A stretch of DNA of 64,000 nucleotides from JBNKHG01 sp050290225. GTDB taxonomy: Bacteria; Pseudomonadota; Gammaproteobacteria; Pseudomonadales; Cellvibrionaceae. The stretch is from positions 1 to 64,000 of the forward strand of contig JBNKHG010000048.1 of assembly GCA_050290225.1 (NCBI GenBank), written 5' to 3'. The notes under the pieces were generated by a model. That model was given only the letters and a program-made list of their open reading frames with translations, searched no databases and had not been told where the DNA came from. Made by a program: the position numbers and the translations under genes. Positions 1 through 7,792 of the stretch are shown piece by piece; the stretch's first letter is position 1, and each line of letters begins with the position of its first letter.

Positions 1-26
1 GACACTGATATGTATTGACCTTGTCC
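1..26. repeat. Left inverted repeat of the IS1111-type element
   Basis: This sequence matches the reverse complement of 1481-1509. The shared blocks are GACACT, ATGTATTGACC and GTCC, with a 3-base difference in length between the first two blocks. It abuts the window edge, so the true terminus cannot be fixed. Confidence 0.75.
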
Positions 27-284
27 AGTCGTTTCTCTCATTTTTCATAAAATGTATACTCATCAAGCACTTGGAAAAGGACAATAGTGGCTATCAACGA
101 CGGTAGATCACTCTGATATTCGCGGGTCAGAACCGCATGACTTGTCTTCGTCGTGGAGCTGCCTCTCTCTAGTGCCGAGGGTCATCCTGTTTAATCAGGC
201 GCCTCTTAGTGTCCTCGAGGGTTCTCCTACCTGCCTCCTATTGCCCTTGCCCAAATGCTCGATGCCTGTCAGTTCCACTGCCAA
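27..284 (-). ncRNA. Candidate bridge/seek RNA region of the IS element
   Basis: This 258-bp stretch lies downstream of the transposase stop and inside the left inverted repeat, and no credible protein is encoded in it. In IS1111-type elements the guide RNA that pairs with target and donor DNA is encoded in the 3' non-coding end. The position, length and lack of coding potential fit that. I did not fold the RNA and cannot mark its loops. The RNA would run on the minus strand from about 284 toward 27. Confidence 0.45.
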
Positions 285-1409
285 TCACTTGACTGTAATT
301 GCTCCTCGCCCCTGTATTTCGCAGGAGATCGCCCAAATAAATCCACATAATTCCCGCGCAATCGCGCTACATACTTGCACTTTGAGCTTCCCGCCTTGCA
401 GCAGATGCTGGTAGCGCCCACACAGGCGCTTTTGCGCCTTCCAGGCGATGTCCTGCACCGCCCCAGACGTCCGTTCAGCGCGCCGCTGCAGCACAGCGGT
501 TTTGCGAGCGGGGAAACGGTAGCACCACGCGGCTTCTGTCAGTACTCGACGCACATGTCCATTACCGCTTTTCGTGATTCCTCCTCGACGCTGACGCGCT
601 CCACTGGAGTGCTCGCTGGGCACCAGCCCTAAGTACCGCATCAGCTGCCGTGGCGAGTCAAATCGCGAGATATCGCCCAGCTCTGCCATTACCGTCATCG
701 CTGTGATCAACTTGCAGCCACGCAACGCCATGAGTCCGTGAACGATCGGCGCCAAACTCCAGTTCTCAAGGGCCTTTTCCATCTCATCTTCCAATCCCTT
801 CGTTCGCTGCTGCAGCTGTCTGACCGTGTCCACATACTCCTGAAAGACAATTTGCTGCACTGCATTTTCAAACATCAGGGTCTCCAGCCAACGGTAATAG
901 CGCTGCGTCCATTTGGTCTTGCCTGCCTCATAGCTTTTACCATAGCGCAGGAGATATGCACCGAGCTTTTGCTTGGCCTTGCGTTCGAGCGACTTCATGT
1001 CTTCCCGGGCTCGAGTGAGATCCCGCATGGCTTCCTGGTCGGGGCCTGGAACCCATACGGCGGTCAATTCTCCCGCCCTGTGCAAACTGGCTAGAACCTC
1101 AGAATCCCTCCGGTCGGTCTTCACTCTGTCGCCCGGTTTAGAGGGGATCAGTGATGGCGCCACTACATCACAGTCATGCCCGAGGCTGGTTATCTGGCGG
1201 TATATACCGTAACCACAGGGGCCAGCTTCATAACAGAAGGAGATAACCTCACCCGAGCTGCTGAGCTTCCTAACCAGTTTCTCGATCGCTTCTGGGGTGT
1301 TTGCAATCTCACCAAAATACTTCGGTTTACCTCTACCTACCGTAGCGATGGCCACCGCGATCGTGTCTTTGTGTGTATCCAGCCCTACGTACTTGCTAAA
1401 CTTGTCCAT
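285..1409 (-). CDS. IS110-family transposase
   Basis: The protein has 374 residues, usual for the family. The N-terminal RuvC-like DEDD domain shows D11 (GLDTHKD), E61 (CYEAG) and D99/D102 (KTDRRD). The C-terminal Transposase_20 domain shows the helix-hairpin-helix-like segment near 226-260 (LMALRGCKLITA) and the conserved nucleophilic serine at about 281 (GGITKSGNG). Such enzymes recombine donor and target DNA guided by an RNA encoded in the element. A purine-rich AGGTGG precedes the ATG. The reading frame is intact. Confidence 0.93.
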   Translation of the reverse strand: MDKFSKYVGLDTHKDTIAVAIATVGRGKPKYFGEIANTPEAIEKLVRKLSSSGEVISFCYEAGPCGYGIYRQITSLGHDCDVVAPSLIPSKPGDRVKTDRRDSEVLASLHRAGELTAVWVPGPDQEAMRDLTRAREDMKSLERKAKQKLGAYLLRYGKSYEAGKTKWTQRYYRWLETLMFENAVQQIVFQEYVDTVRQLQQRTKGLEDEMEKALENWSLAPIVHGLMALRGCKLITAMTVMAELGDISRFDSPRQLMRYLGLVPSEHSSGARQRRGGITKSGNGHVRRVLTEAAWCYRFPARKTAVLQRRAERTSGAVQDIAWKAQKRLCGRYQHLLQGGKLKVQVCSAIARELCGFIWAISCEIQGRGAITVK

Positions 1410-1480
1410 GCCTGTCCACCTCGATTATGGCTCTGTGTTTGGGACTCACCTCTTCAAGCGTAATCCACGTGTTCGAGGTC

Positions 1481-1509
1481 GGACAGGTCAATACATTATG
1501 TCTAGTGTC
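1481..1509. repeat. Right inverted repeat of the IS1111-type element
   Basis: This is the partner of 1-26. It lies on the side of the transposase start, 72 bp upstream of its ATG. The sequence after 1509 shows no further symmetry with the left end and looks like chromosomal leader of the permease gene. Confidence 0.7.
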
Positions 1510-1591
1510 AGAAAATAGATAGTTTAGGTCAGCCGTCACTGTGTCCTGAATTGGGGGAGGACATTTCACATAAAACCACCGAGGGCACGCA

Positions 1592-3130
1592 ATGAATTCG
1601 CAAACCGGTCATTACCCTCTGTTCGCGCGCAGCGACCTCAGCGCCTTCTGGGCGCTGTTCACTGACAACCTGACGAACCTGATCGTCCTCAGCGCCATCT
1701 GCAAGTTTGTGTTCAACATGCCCGGTGAGATCGTGTTCGGGCATATCGTGCCCGGGGCGTCGGTGGCGATTCTGGCGGGGGTGCTGGTGTACACCTATCT
1801 GGCCCGTCGGCTTGCGGCGCGCAGTGGCCGCACGGATGTCACAGCCCTGCCCTATGGCATCAGTACCCCGGTGATGTTTGTCTATCTGTTCGGGGTTATC
1901 GGGCCCATCTACTGGAGTACCAACGATGCGCTGCTGGCCTGGCAGATCGGGATAGGGGCCGGTTTTCTCGGCGGCATTGTCGCCGCCATGGGGGCGTTGA
2001 TTGGTCCCTTCCTGAAGCGGGTTACGCCACGAGCGGGTATGTTGGGCACACTCTGCGGTATTGCTCTGGTGTTTATCGGTACCGTGTCGCTGGCTCATAT
2101 TTTTCAGGAGCCGGTGATCGGTTTCGTGTCGCTGGTGATTATTGTCTGGGGGCTGGTGGGGCGTTTTCGCCTGCCGTTCGATGTGCCGGCGGGGTTATTG
2201 GCGCTGATTGTGGGTACGTTGATCGCGCTGGCCATGGGCAAGTCCACGATCAGTTTCGACGGGGTGGGTTTCTACCCGCCGTTGCCCTACGTCGGGGACC
2301 TGGTTGTCGGTATCCGGCATCTGTTTGATCACCCGGAACTGTTTCTGGTGCTGGTGCCGGTGCAGATTTATAACTTTATCGAGACCATGAACAATGTCGA
2401 GTCGGCGGAGGCGGCGGGGGACGCCTATCCGGTGGCAGTGTGTCAGGTGACCGATGGTGTGGGTACCATGATCGGTGCGCTGTTCGGTTCACCCTTTCCC
2501 ACCACGGTTTATATCGGTCACCCGGGTTACAAGCGTATCAAGGCGCGTTGCGGTTATATCCTGTTGGTCGGGGCGGTGTTTTTCCTGGCGGCCCTGTTCG
2601 GACTGATGGCGTTTCTCAATAATCTGATTCCCCTGGCCGCGGCAGCGCCGATTCTGGTGTATGTCTCTATTACCCTGATTTCCGAGAGCGCCGCCAGTTG
2701 CAAAAAAGAACATATGATGGCGATCGCCATTGCAATGATGCCCCATGTGTCCTCATTTGTGATGGTGAAATGGGGGTCGATGATGAATGCGCTGCGCGAT
2801 GCCGGGGCTACCCATCTACCCGGCTTGACCGATGACGCCATGGTTTCCGCCATGGCGCAACAGGGGGCTCAGGTATTGGGTCACCAGGCGCTGTCCCAGG
2901 GGGCCATTATCACCGGCTTGATGTGGGGCGCGATTGTGGCCCATGTGATCGACGGCCGCTTCCGCGAGGCGGGCCTGTTTTCAGTGGTGGGGGGTATGAT
3001 GGCAAGTGTCGGGATTTTACATGCCCCCAGTCTGCATATACCGGTGTTTGACGGGGTGGTGTTTGGTTACCTGGCTTCGGGCATCTTCCTGATACTCTAT
3101 CCGCGCTTTGCCAAGGTGGAAAGACTCTAA
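1592..3130 (+). CDS. NCS2-type nucleobase (xanthine/uracil class) permease
   Basis: This 512-residue inner-membrane protein has about 12-14 hydrophobic segments. It has the conserved NCS2-like segment IETMNNVESAEAAGD near residues 263-277, followed by a glycine-rich stretch that includes GSPFPTTVYIGHPGYK. It most likely imports a purine base or a related ring such as xanthine by proton symport; the exact substrate cannot be read from sequence. The start is supported by GAGGG six bases upstream of the ATG. It sits at the edge of the purine-catabolism island, convergent with a RutR-like regulator, and an IS element ends only 82 bp upstream, so its native promoter may be displaced or altered. 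Confidence 0.8.
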   Translation: MNSQTGHYPLFARSDLSAFWALFTDNLTNLIVLSAICKFVFNMPGEIVFGHIVPGASVAILAGVLVYTYLARRLAARSGRTDVTALPYGISTPVMFVYLFGVIGPIYWSTNDALLAWQIGIGAGFLGGIVAAMGALIGPFLKRVTPRAGMLGTLCGIALVFIGTVSLAHIFQEPVIGFVSLVIIVWGLVGRFRLPFDVPAGLLALIVGTLIALAMGKSTISFDGVGFYPPLPYVGDLVVGIRHLFDHPELFLVLVPVQIYNFIETMNNVESAEAAGDAYPVAVCQVTDGVGTMIGALFGSPFPTTVYIGHPGYKRIKARCGYILLVGAVFFLAALFGLMAFLNNLIPLAAAAPILVYVSITLISESAASCKKEHMMAIAIAMMPHVSSFVMVKWGSMMNALRDAGATHLPGLTDDAMVSAMAQQGAQVLGHQALSQGAIITGLMWGAIVAHVIDGRFREAGLFSVVGGMMASVGILHAPSLHIPVFDGVVFGYLASGIFLILYPRFAKVERL

Positions 3131-3144
3131 CCTGAATGGGCTCC

Positions 3145-3410
3145 AGTACTCCTTCTAGGTGATAATGACGCATTAGCTCTGCGAATCCACTGCGATGTCA
3201 GGCCTGAGTGGCTGGGGTTTCTTCAGAAACCGTGCGCGACAAGGACGTCGCGCCCGAGCCCCGGGCCGGCCCCGCGAGTGCAACGAGTGCTTTGGGTACA
3301 TGGATGGGTATACGGCGTGTTTCTGAAGAAACCCCAGCCAATCAGGCCGGATCGAAGCCTACTTACCTTGCGCTTATAGCCAGGCGTCATTATCACCTTG
3401 AAGCACTACT
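3145..3410. repeat. 266-bp imperfect palindrome (MITE-like)
   Basis: Inner arms 3201-3230 and 3319-3348 match as inverted repeats at 29 of 30 positions. Outer arms 3157-3171 and 3384-3398 match at 15 of 15 (AGGTGATAATGACGC), with partial symmetry out to 3145 and 3410. The 88-bp centre contains a further hairpin, GCGCGAC at 3234-3240 with GTCGCGC at 3247-3253. No coding potential is evident. The element fills the gap between two convergent genes and its right arm reaches the stop codon of the TetR-type gene. It could be a non-autonomous mobile element that also works as a two-way terminator. Confidence 0.75.
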
Positions 3411-4056
3411 AGCTGATACCGCAACCTTTCAATACCAACTGTGTGAGGGTCTCGGCGATATGTTCGAAGTCCTCGTCGGTTAGCGCTTCACGATCCATGG
3501 CCGCCCGCACCTGAACGCCGAAATCGGCATAGTGCTGGGTTGCACCCCAGATAAAAAACAACAGGTGCATGGGGTCGACCGGGTCCATCTTGCCCGCATC
3601 GATCCAGGATTGGATGGCGGCCACCTTGCGCTGGATCCACTGGCGGAAATCCACTTTCAGGTACTCGGTCAAATGGGGGGCACCGTGGATGATTTCACTG
3701 GCGAAAATACGCGATGCCGCGGCGTTGGTTTTGGAGTACATCACCTTGGCGTGAATATAGGCCGTCAGTGCCTCGCGCGGGTCGTCTTCCGCCTTGATGG
3801 TGTCGAAGGTGGTGTTCCAGATCTCGACAATATCCCCAAGTACCGCACCGTACAATTCGAGTTTGTTCTTGTAGTAATAGTGAATATTGGCCCTGGGCAG
3901 TTCGGCCCGCTCGGCGACCCGTTTCATGGAGGCGCCTTTAAATCCATAGGTGACAAACTCCTCTTCCGCCGCGGCCAGAATCAGCGTCTGGTTCTGCTGG
4001 CGGATTCTGCCGGAAGGTTCGTTGCGTCTCAGCTTGAGGATGTTGACGTCGGACAT
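3409..4056 (-). CDS. TetR-family regulator, RutR-like
   Basis: This 215-residue protein has an N-terminal TetR helix-turn-helix (residues about 20-65, ending in ANIHYYYKNK). Its C-terminal half closely follows the E. coli RutR pattern: VDPMHLLFFIW and ATQHYADFGVQV match IDPQHLIFMIWASTQHYADF of RutR. RutR binds uracil and thymine and controls pyrimidine and some purine genes. No rut pyrimidine operon is present here, and the gene lies between a nucleobase permease and puuD, so control of purine or base uptake is a reasonable inference. GGAG lies 4-5 bases before the ATG. Its last codon lies in the right arm of the adjacent palindrome. Confidence 0.85.
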   Translation of the reverse strand: MSDVNILKLRRNEPSGRIRQQNQTLILAAAEEEFVTYGFKGASMKRVAERAELPRANIHYYYKNKLELYGAVLGDIVEIWNTTFDTIKAEDDPREALTAYIHAKVMYSKTNAAASRIFASEIIHGAPHLTEYLKVDFRQWIQRKVAAIQSWIDAGKMDPVDPMHLLFFIWGATQHYADFGVQVRAAMDREALTDEDFEHIAETLTQLVLKGCGIS

Positions 4057-4264
4057 GGTGCTCCAGTGAATATATTTTGTCGTGCATGGGGTTGATTCGA
4101 CAAATTATATCCAATAATTGGCACGGCTATCTATGGTTGATCGACACGGCTGTTTATGGAAAATGGGCGCAACCATTTTTTGCAAATTGGCGCACCCGTT
4201 GACTGTTAATAGTTACCGCTATTTGTCGTTAATTGGCGCCGTTAGTTGTCGTGAATCGACGCGG
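4057..4264. other. Intergenic stretch with degenerate short repeats
   Basis: This lies upstream of the RutR-like gene and downstream of puuD. The motif GACACGGCTGTTTATGG and close variants occur at 4121-4136, 4143-4159 and about 4257-4272, and AATTGGCGC-like words recur between them. It must hold the promoter of the TetR-type gene, but no clear operator or terminator was recognised. Confidence 0.4.
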
Positions 4265-5473
4265 CTATTCACCCTTTATCGGCGCACCGCTGGCAACCCA
4301 GAGGCCGACCAGGCGGCGCTCCTCGTCGGTCATGGCGGTCTTGTTCATAAACGGCATATCGGTGGCGTCCACGGAGCGGGCCTTGATGCGCGGTGCCCAC
4401 TGTTGCATGGCCACCAGGTCATCCAGCATCACACCCGCCGGGGCCACCTTGAACATATCGTCCGTGGGGGCGGAGGAGTGGCAGCTGCCGCACCGGGTCG
4501 ACAGTATCTGTTCCACGCGCTGGACATCCACTTTGGCTTGCTGGTCCCCGGTCGAGGGCGGCGTGACGGACTTGGGCGCAATGGCAAAGGCCAGGACAAT
4601 GGTCGCCAGACCCGCGCCCACAAGAATGGCCGGTTTTTGTTTGCCGGTGTGGCGCAACACAAAATATTGGCGCGCCGCCGCAGTGATCAGAATAATCGCC
4701 ACCAGCACCGCCCAGTTGTAAGTGTGGTTATAGGTGATGGGGTAGTGGTTGCTGATCATGATAAACAGCAGTGGCAGTGTGGTGTAGGTATTGTGGGTGG
4801 AACGCAACTTGGCCTTGGTTCCCCAGGACGGATCCGGGGCGGTGCCTTTTTCCACCGCTTCCACCAGCGCGCGCTGCGACGGCATAATCACGCGGAAGAC
4901 GTTACCCGCCATAATGGTGCCGATCACCGCACCCACATGAATATAGGCGCCGCGGGCACTGAACACCTGAGTCAATCCGTAGGCGAGACCGGTGGCCAGC
5001 ACCAGCAGGATCAACCCCAGCAGGGCGCCGTGCCCGGCCAGTTTGGTGTTGCACAGGGTGTCGTACACCAGCCAACCGCCGATCAGGGCACCGAGGCCGA
5101 TGCCGATGGCCTGCCATTGGGTGAGGTCGGCGACGCGCTTGTCGATCAGGTAGGATTCGGCACCCACGTAATACATCAGCGACAGCAGCAGAAAGCCGGT
5201 AATCCAGGTGGTGTAGGCTTCCCATTTAAACCAGTGCAGGGTTTGCGGCATGGCGGGAGGTGCCAGTCTGTACTTGGCAACTTCGTAAAACCCGCCGCCG
5301 TGAATGGCCCATAGATCGCCTTTGATACCCTTGTCTGCTTTCCATTTCGGTGGTTCTTCCAGGTGGTTGTCCAGCCAGACAAAATAGAAGGAGGCACCGA
5401 TCCAGGCGACGCCGGTAATCAAATGTAAAAATCGTAACAGCAGGTTTAACCATTCAGCGATATACGGGTCCAT
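4265..5473 (-). CDS. puuD: Membrane-bound urate hydroxylase with cytochrome c domain (PuuD)
   Basis: The 402-residue protein oxidises urate to 5-hydroxyisourate, feeding electrons to the respiratory chain instead of to oxygen. The N-terminal PuuD domain (about residues 1-300) has roughly eight membrane helices, beginning LLLRFLHLITGVAWIGASF. The C-terminal domain carries one c-type heme site, CGSCH at 328-332, and candidate Met ligands near 373-376 (DMPFM). It is the only urate-oxidising enzyme visible here, so it fills the urate step of the pathway. AAGGGGAGAG precedes the ATG. It is last in the ten-gene xdhA-to-puuD series, 45 bp after guaD. Confidence 0.95.
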   Translation of the reverse strand: MDPYIAEWLNLLLRFLHLITGVAWIGASFYFVWLDNHLEEPPKWKADKGIKGDLWAIHGGGFYEVAKYRLAPPAMPQTLHWFKWEAYTTWITGFLLLSLMYYVGAESYLIDKRVADLTQWQAIGIGLGALIGGWLVYDTLCNTKLAGHGALLGLILLVLATGLAYGLTQVFSARGAYIHVGAVIGTIMAGNVFRVIMPSQRALVEAVEKGTAPDPSWGTKAKLRSTHNTYTTLPLLFIMISNHYPITYNHTYNWAVLVAIILITAAARQYFVLRHTGKQKPAILVGAGLATIVLAFAIAPKSVTPPSTGDQQAKVDVQRVEQILSTRCGSCHSSAPTDDMFKVAPAGVMLDDLVAMQQWAPRIKARSVDATDMPFMNKTAMTDEERRLVGLWVASGAPIKGE

Positions 5474-5518
5474 AATCTCTCCCCTTTGCGTGTATTCGTT
5501 GTCGTATTGGTAACTGTT

Positions 5519-6841
5519 TTATTTTCCGTGAACCCGCTCGCCCATAATATGGGTGGCACGCACGGTGCGGTCGTCACCGAGAATGCTGAGCACAAACAGC
5601 TTTTCCATCAGGTTTTCGCAGTGTTGCATGCGCAGTTGCAGCAGCGGTGTGGCCCGATAGTCCAGCACCACAAAATCCGCTTCCTTGCCCGGCGCGAAGT
5701 TGCCGATCCTGTCCTCCAGGTCCAGCGCCCTGGCACCACCCAGGGTGGCCAGGTAGAAGGATTTCAATTGTGTCAGTTTCTCACCCCGCAACTGCTGTAC
5801 CTTGTAGGCTTCGTTCATGGTCTGCAGCAGGGAAAAACTGGTGCCGGCGCCCACATCCGTACCCAGGCCCACGTTGTAGCCAAATGTTTCCGCCTGCTTC
5901 AGGTCGAACAGTCCACTGCCCAAAAACAGGTTGGAGGTGGGACAGAAGGCGACGGCGGATTGATGCTCCGCCAGGCGCCGGCACTCGTCTTCGCACAGGT
6001 GGATGCCGTGGGCGAAAACACTGCGGCGACCCACCAGACCGTGCTCGTCATACACGTGCAGGTAGTGCTCGCTTTCGGGGTAGAGTTCCTGCACCCATAC
6101 CACTTCATTGGCGTTTTCCGAGAGGTGGGTGTGCATATACACGCCCGGGAACTCTTTTAACAGTTCGCCCGCCTTGGTCAGTTGCTCGCTGCTGCAGGTG
6201 GGGGCAAACCGCGGGGTGACGGCGTATTGCAGGCGGCCGCGGCCGTGCCACTTTTCAATCAGCGCCTTGCTGTCGCGGTAACCGCTGTCGGCGGTGTCCG
6301 TCAAATACTCGGGGGCGTTGCGGTCCATCAACACCTTGCCGCAAATCATACGCAGGTTCCTGGCCTCCGCGGATTCAAAAAACGCTTCCACCGATTCTGG
6401 GTGGACTGTACCGAAGACCAGTGCCGTGGTGGTACCGTTGCGCAGCAGTTCGTCGAGGAAAAACTCGGCGGTTCTGGCGGCGTAATCGCGGTCGGCAAAC
6501 TGTTTTTCCGTGGGGAAGGTGTAGGTTTCCAGCCACTCCAGTAACTGCTCGCCAAAGGCACCGATCATTTCCGTTTGTGGATAATGGATATGGGTGTCGA
6601 TAAAACCGGGTGCGATCAGGGCGTCTTTATAGTGAGTGACCGGTGTGTCGGCGGGCAGTCCCGGCAGGAGATCCTCGGCCTTGCCGAGGGTTTCCACGTG
6701 CCCGTTTTCCACCAGCAACAAACCGTCGGCGAAATACTCGTAGCTGTTGTCATTATCGTTCCGGGCGTCACCAGCCACTTTGGCGGGATCGTCGAGAAAG
6801 TGCAGAATCTCGCCGCGAAAGGCTTGCAGGGTTTTAGTCAT
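5519..6841 (-). CDS. guaD: Guanine deaminase
   Basis: This 440-residue amidohydrolase converts guanine to xanthine and ammonia. The metal site is visible as HxH at H84/H86 (DTHIHYPQTE), followed by MHTHLSEN near 236-243 and GTDVGAGTSFS near 330, all typical of GuaD. Length is normal for the family. It joins the guanine branch to xanthine dehydrogenase, which is encoded at the head of the same gene series. The gene starts 19 bp after allA and is followed 45 bp later by puuD. Confidence 0.95.
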   Translation of the reverse strand: MTKTLQAFRGEILHFLDDPAKVAGDARNDNDNSYEYFADGLLLVENGHVETLGKAEDLLPGLPADTPVTHYKDALIAPGFIDTHIHYPQTEMIGAFGEQLLEWLETYTFPTEKQFADRDYAARTAEFFLDELLRNGTTTALVFGTVHPESVEAFFESAEARNLRMICGKVLMDRNAPEYLTDTADSGYRDSKALIEKWHGRGRLQYAVTPRFAPTCSSEQLTKAGELLKEFPGVYMHTHLSENANEVVWVQELYPESEHYLHVYDEHGLVGRRSVFAHGIHLCEDECRRLAEHQSAVAFCPTSNLFLGSGLFDLKQAETFGYNVGLGTDVGAGTSFSLLQTMNEAYKVQQLRGEKLTQLKSFYLATLGGARALDLEDRIGNFAPGKEADFVVLDYRATPLLQLRMQHCENLMEKLFVLSILGDDRTVRATHIMGERVHGK

Positions 6842-6860
6842 CTGAAGTGCTCTCTTTTTT

Positions 6861-7397
6861 CTACAACTGAATTTCCAGACTGACGTCGAGACTGACCTCG
6901 TCGCAGTTGTCTCCGTCGCCGCCGCGATCCACCACCAGGAAGTCGCTAACGGTGTTCAAGGCCAGACAGAAGTGGTGCCAGGTGCCGCGGTGGTAATTGA
7001 CGCCCTGATTGGACTGGGCCAGAAACACCTCGATGGCGTTGCGGTCGAAGTCGCCGGCCGGGGCGACCACCACCAGGTAGGGATTTTCGCCCAGGGGTAT
7101 GAACGCCTGGCTCGACAGCGGGTGGCGTTCCATCGTGTCAATGACAATGGGGGCAATAGGTTGTTGCAGCGGTGTGGCCCGAAAAATACTGATCAGCGGT
7201 CGGCCACCCTGTTCCGCAACATCAACCTTCGCCAGGTCGTGGTAGCGCTCGGTGTAACCTCTGTTGATGCTGAAGTGTTGCGCCTGGTCGCTGACTTCGA
7301 TGACATCACCAAAGGCGGCGAAGTTGTCCCGGGTCAGCGGCTTGGGTTTAAGCCGCTGGCGCCGGGTGGTTACAGACTTGTTCACTGCTGTCGTCAT
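6861..7397 (-). CDS. allA: Ureidoglycolate lyase
   Basis: This 178-residue cupin-fold enzyme splits ureidoglycolate into glyoxylate and urea, the last step before glyoxylate enters central metabolism. Family features are the HPLSSQAFIPLG segment and the GVNYHRGTWHHFCLAL motif near the C-terminus. The open frame continues upstream through uraH, but that part does not resemble the family. The ATG chosen here gives MTTAVNK and lies two bases after the uraH stop, suggesting translational coupling. Confidence 0.92.
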   Translation of the reverse strand: MTTAVNKSVTTRRQRLKPKPLTRDNFAAFGDVIEVSDQAQHFSINRGYTERYHDLAKVDVAEQGGRPLISIFRATPLQQPIAPIVIDTMERHPLSSQAFIPLGENPYLVVVAPAGDFDRNAIEVFLAQSNQGVNYHRGTWHHFCLALNTVSDFLVVDRGGDGDNCDEVSLDVSLEIQL

Positions 7398-7399
7398 GT

Positions 7400-7792
7400 T
7401 TAGTTGCCCCGGTAAGTAGAGTAACCGTAGGCGGTTAATAAAAGCGGAATATGGTAATGATCCCCTTGATCGCCAATCGCAAACACAATATCCACGTAGG
7501 GGTAAAAGCCGCTCTCGCCGTTGGCGTCGAAGTAGGCCTGGGTATCGAAGTGCATACGGTAACAGCCGGCGGGCAGTATACGGCCCGGCTCCAGCAGGTC
7601 GGGAATACGGCCGTCGCTGTTGGTGGTGCCGCTGGCGAGCTGCTCCCACTGGATTTTTTGTGGGGCTGCTTGTGGGTCTACTTGTGAGTCTGCACCTTGC
7701 GCACCCGGGCTCTGTTGATAAAGGGTGATGGGCAGGTCGCGGGCCGGCAGGCCGCGGGTGGTGTCCAGCACATGGGTGGTGATTTGGCTCAT
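7400..7792 (-). CDS. uraH: 5-hydroxyisourate hydrolase (transthyretin-like)
   Basis: This 130-residue protein hydrolyses 5-hydroxyisourate, the PuuD product, to OHCU. It opens with the family signature THVLDTTRGLPA and ends HYHIPLLLTAYGYSTYRGN. The usual C-terminal tetrapeptide is YRGS; here Ser is replaced by Asn. A polar insert rich in Gln, Ala and Pro (about residues 27-46) lengthens the protein by 15-20 residues over typical forms. Its ATG overlaps the uraD stop by four bases. Confidence 0.93.
   Translation of the reverse strand: MSQITTHVLDTTRGLPARDLPITLYQQSPGAQGADSQVDPQAAPQKIQWEQLASGTTNSDGRIPDLLEPGRILPAGCYRMHFDTQAYFDANGESGFYPYVDIVFAIGDQGDHYHIPLLLTAYGYSTYRGN

Larger units (their letters stand above)
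1..1509 (-). mobile_element. IS110-family (IS1111-type) insertion sequence
   Basis: One transposase gene (minus strand, 285-1409) lies between imperfect inverted sequences at 1-26 and 1481-1509, both containing ATGTATTGACC next to GACACT. On the transposase strand the 5' non-coding end is short (about 70 bp) and the 3' non-coding end is long (about 260 bp). Inverted subterminal repeats and a long 3' end are the known traits of the IS1111 subgroup; the IS110 subgroup proper lacks inverted repeats and has its long end upstream. IS1111 elements extend a few bases beyond these repeats, so the left end may lie just outside the window. No frameshift is visible, so the element may be active. Its right end is 82 bp before the start of a permease gene. 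Confidence 0.8.

Noticed and set aside
142..414. 90-codon plus-strand frame near the left IS end
   Set aside because: It lies opposite the transposase end and non-coding guide-RNA region; it is Cys/Pro/Ser-rich without domain.
4118..5314. 398-codon plus-strand frame opposite puuD
   Set aside because: It is antisense to puuD and has low-complexity Gly/His/Gln content; no domain is recognised.
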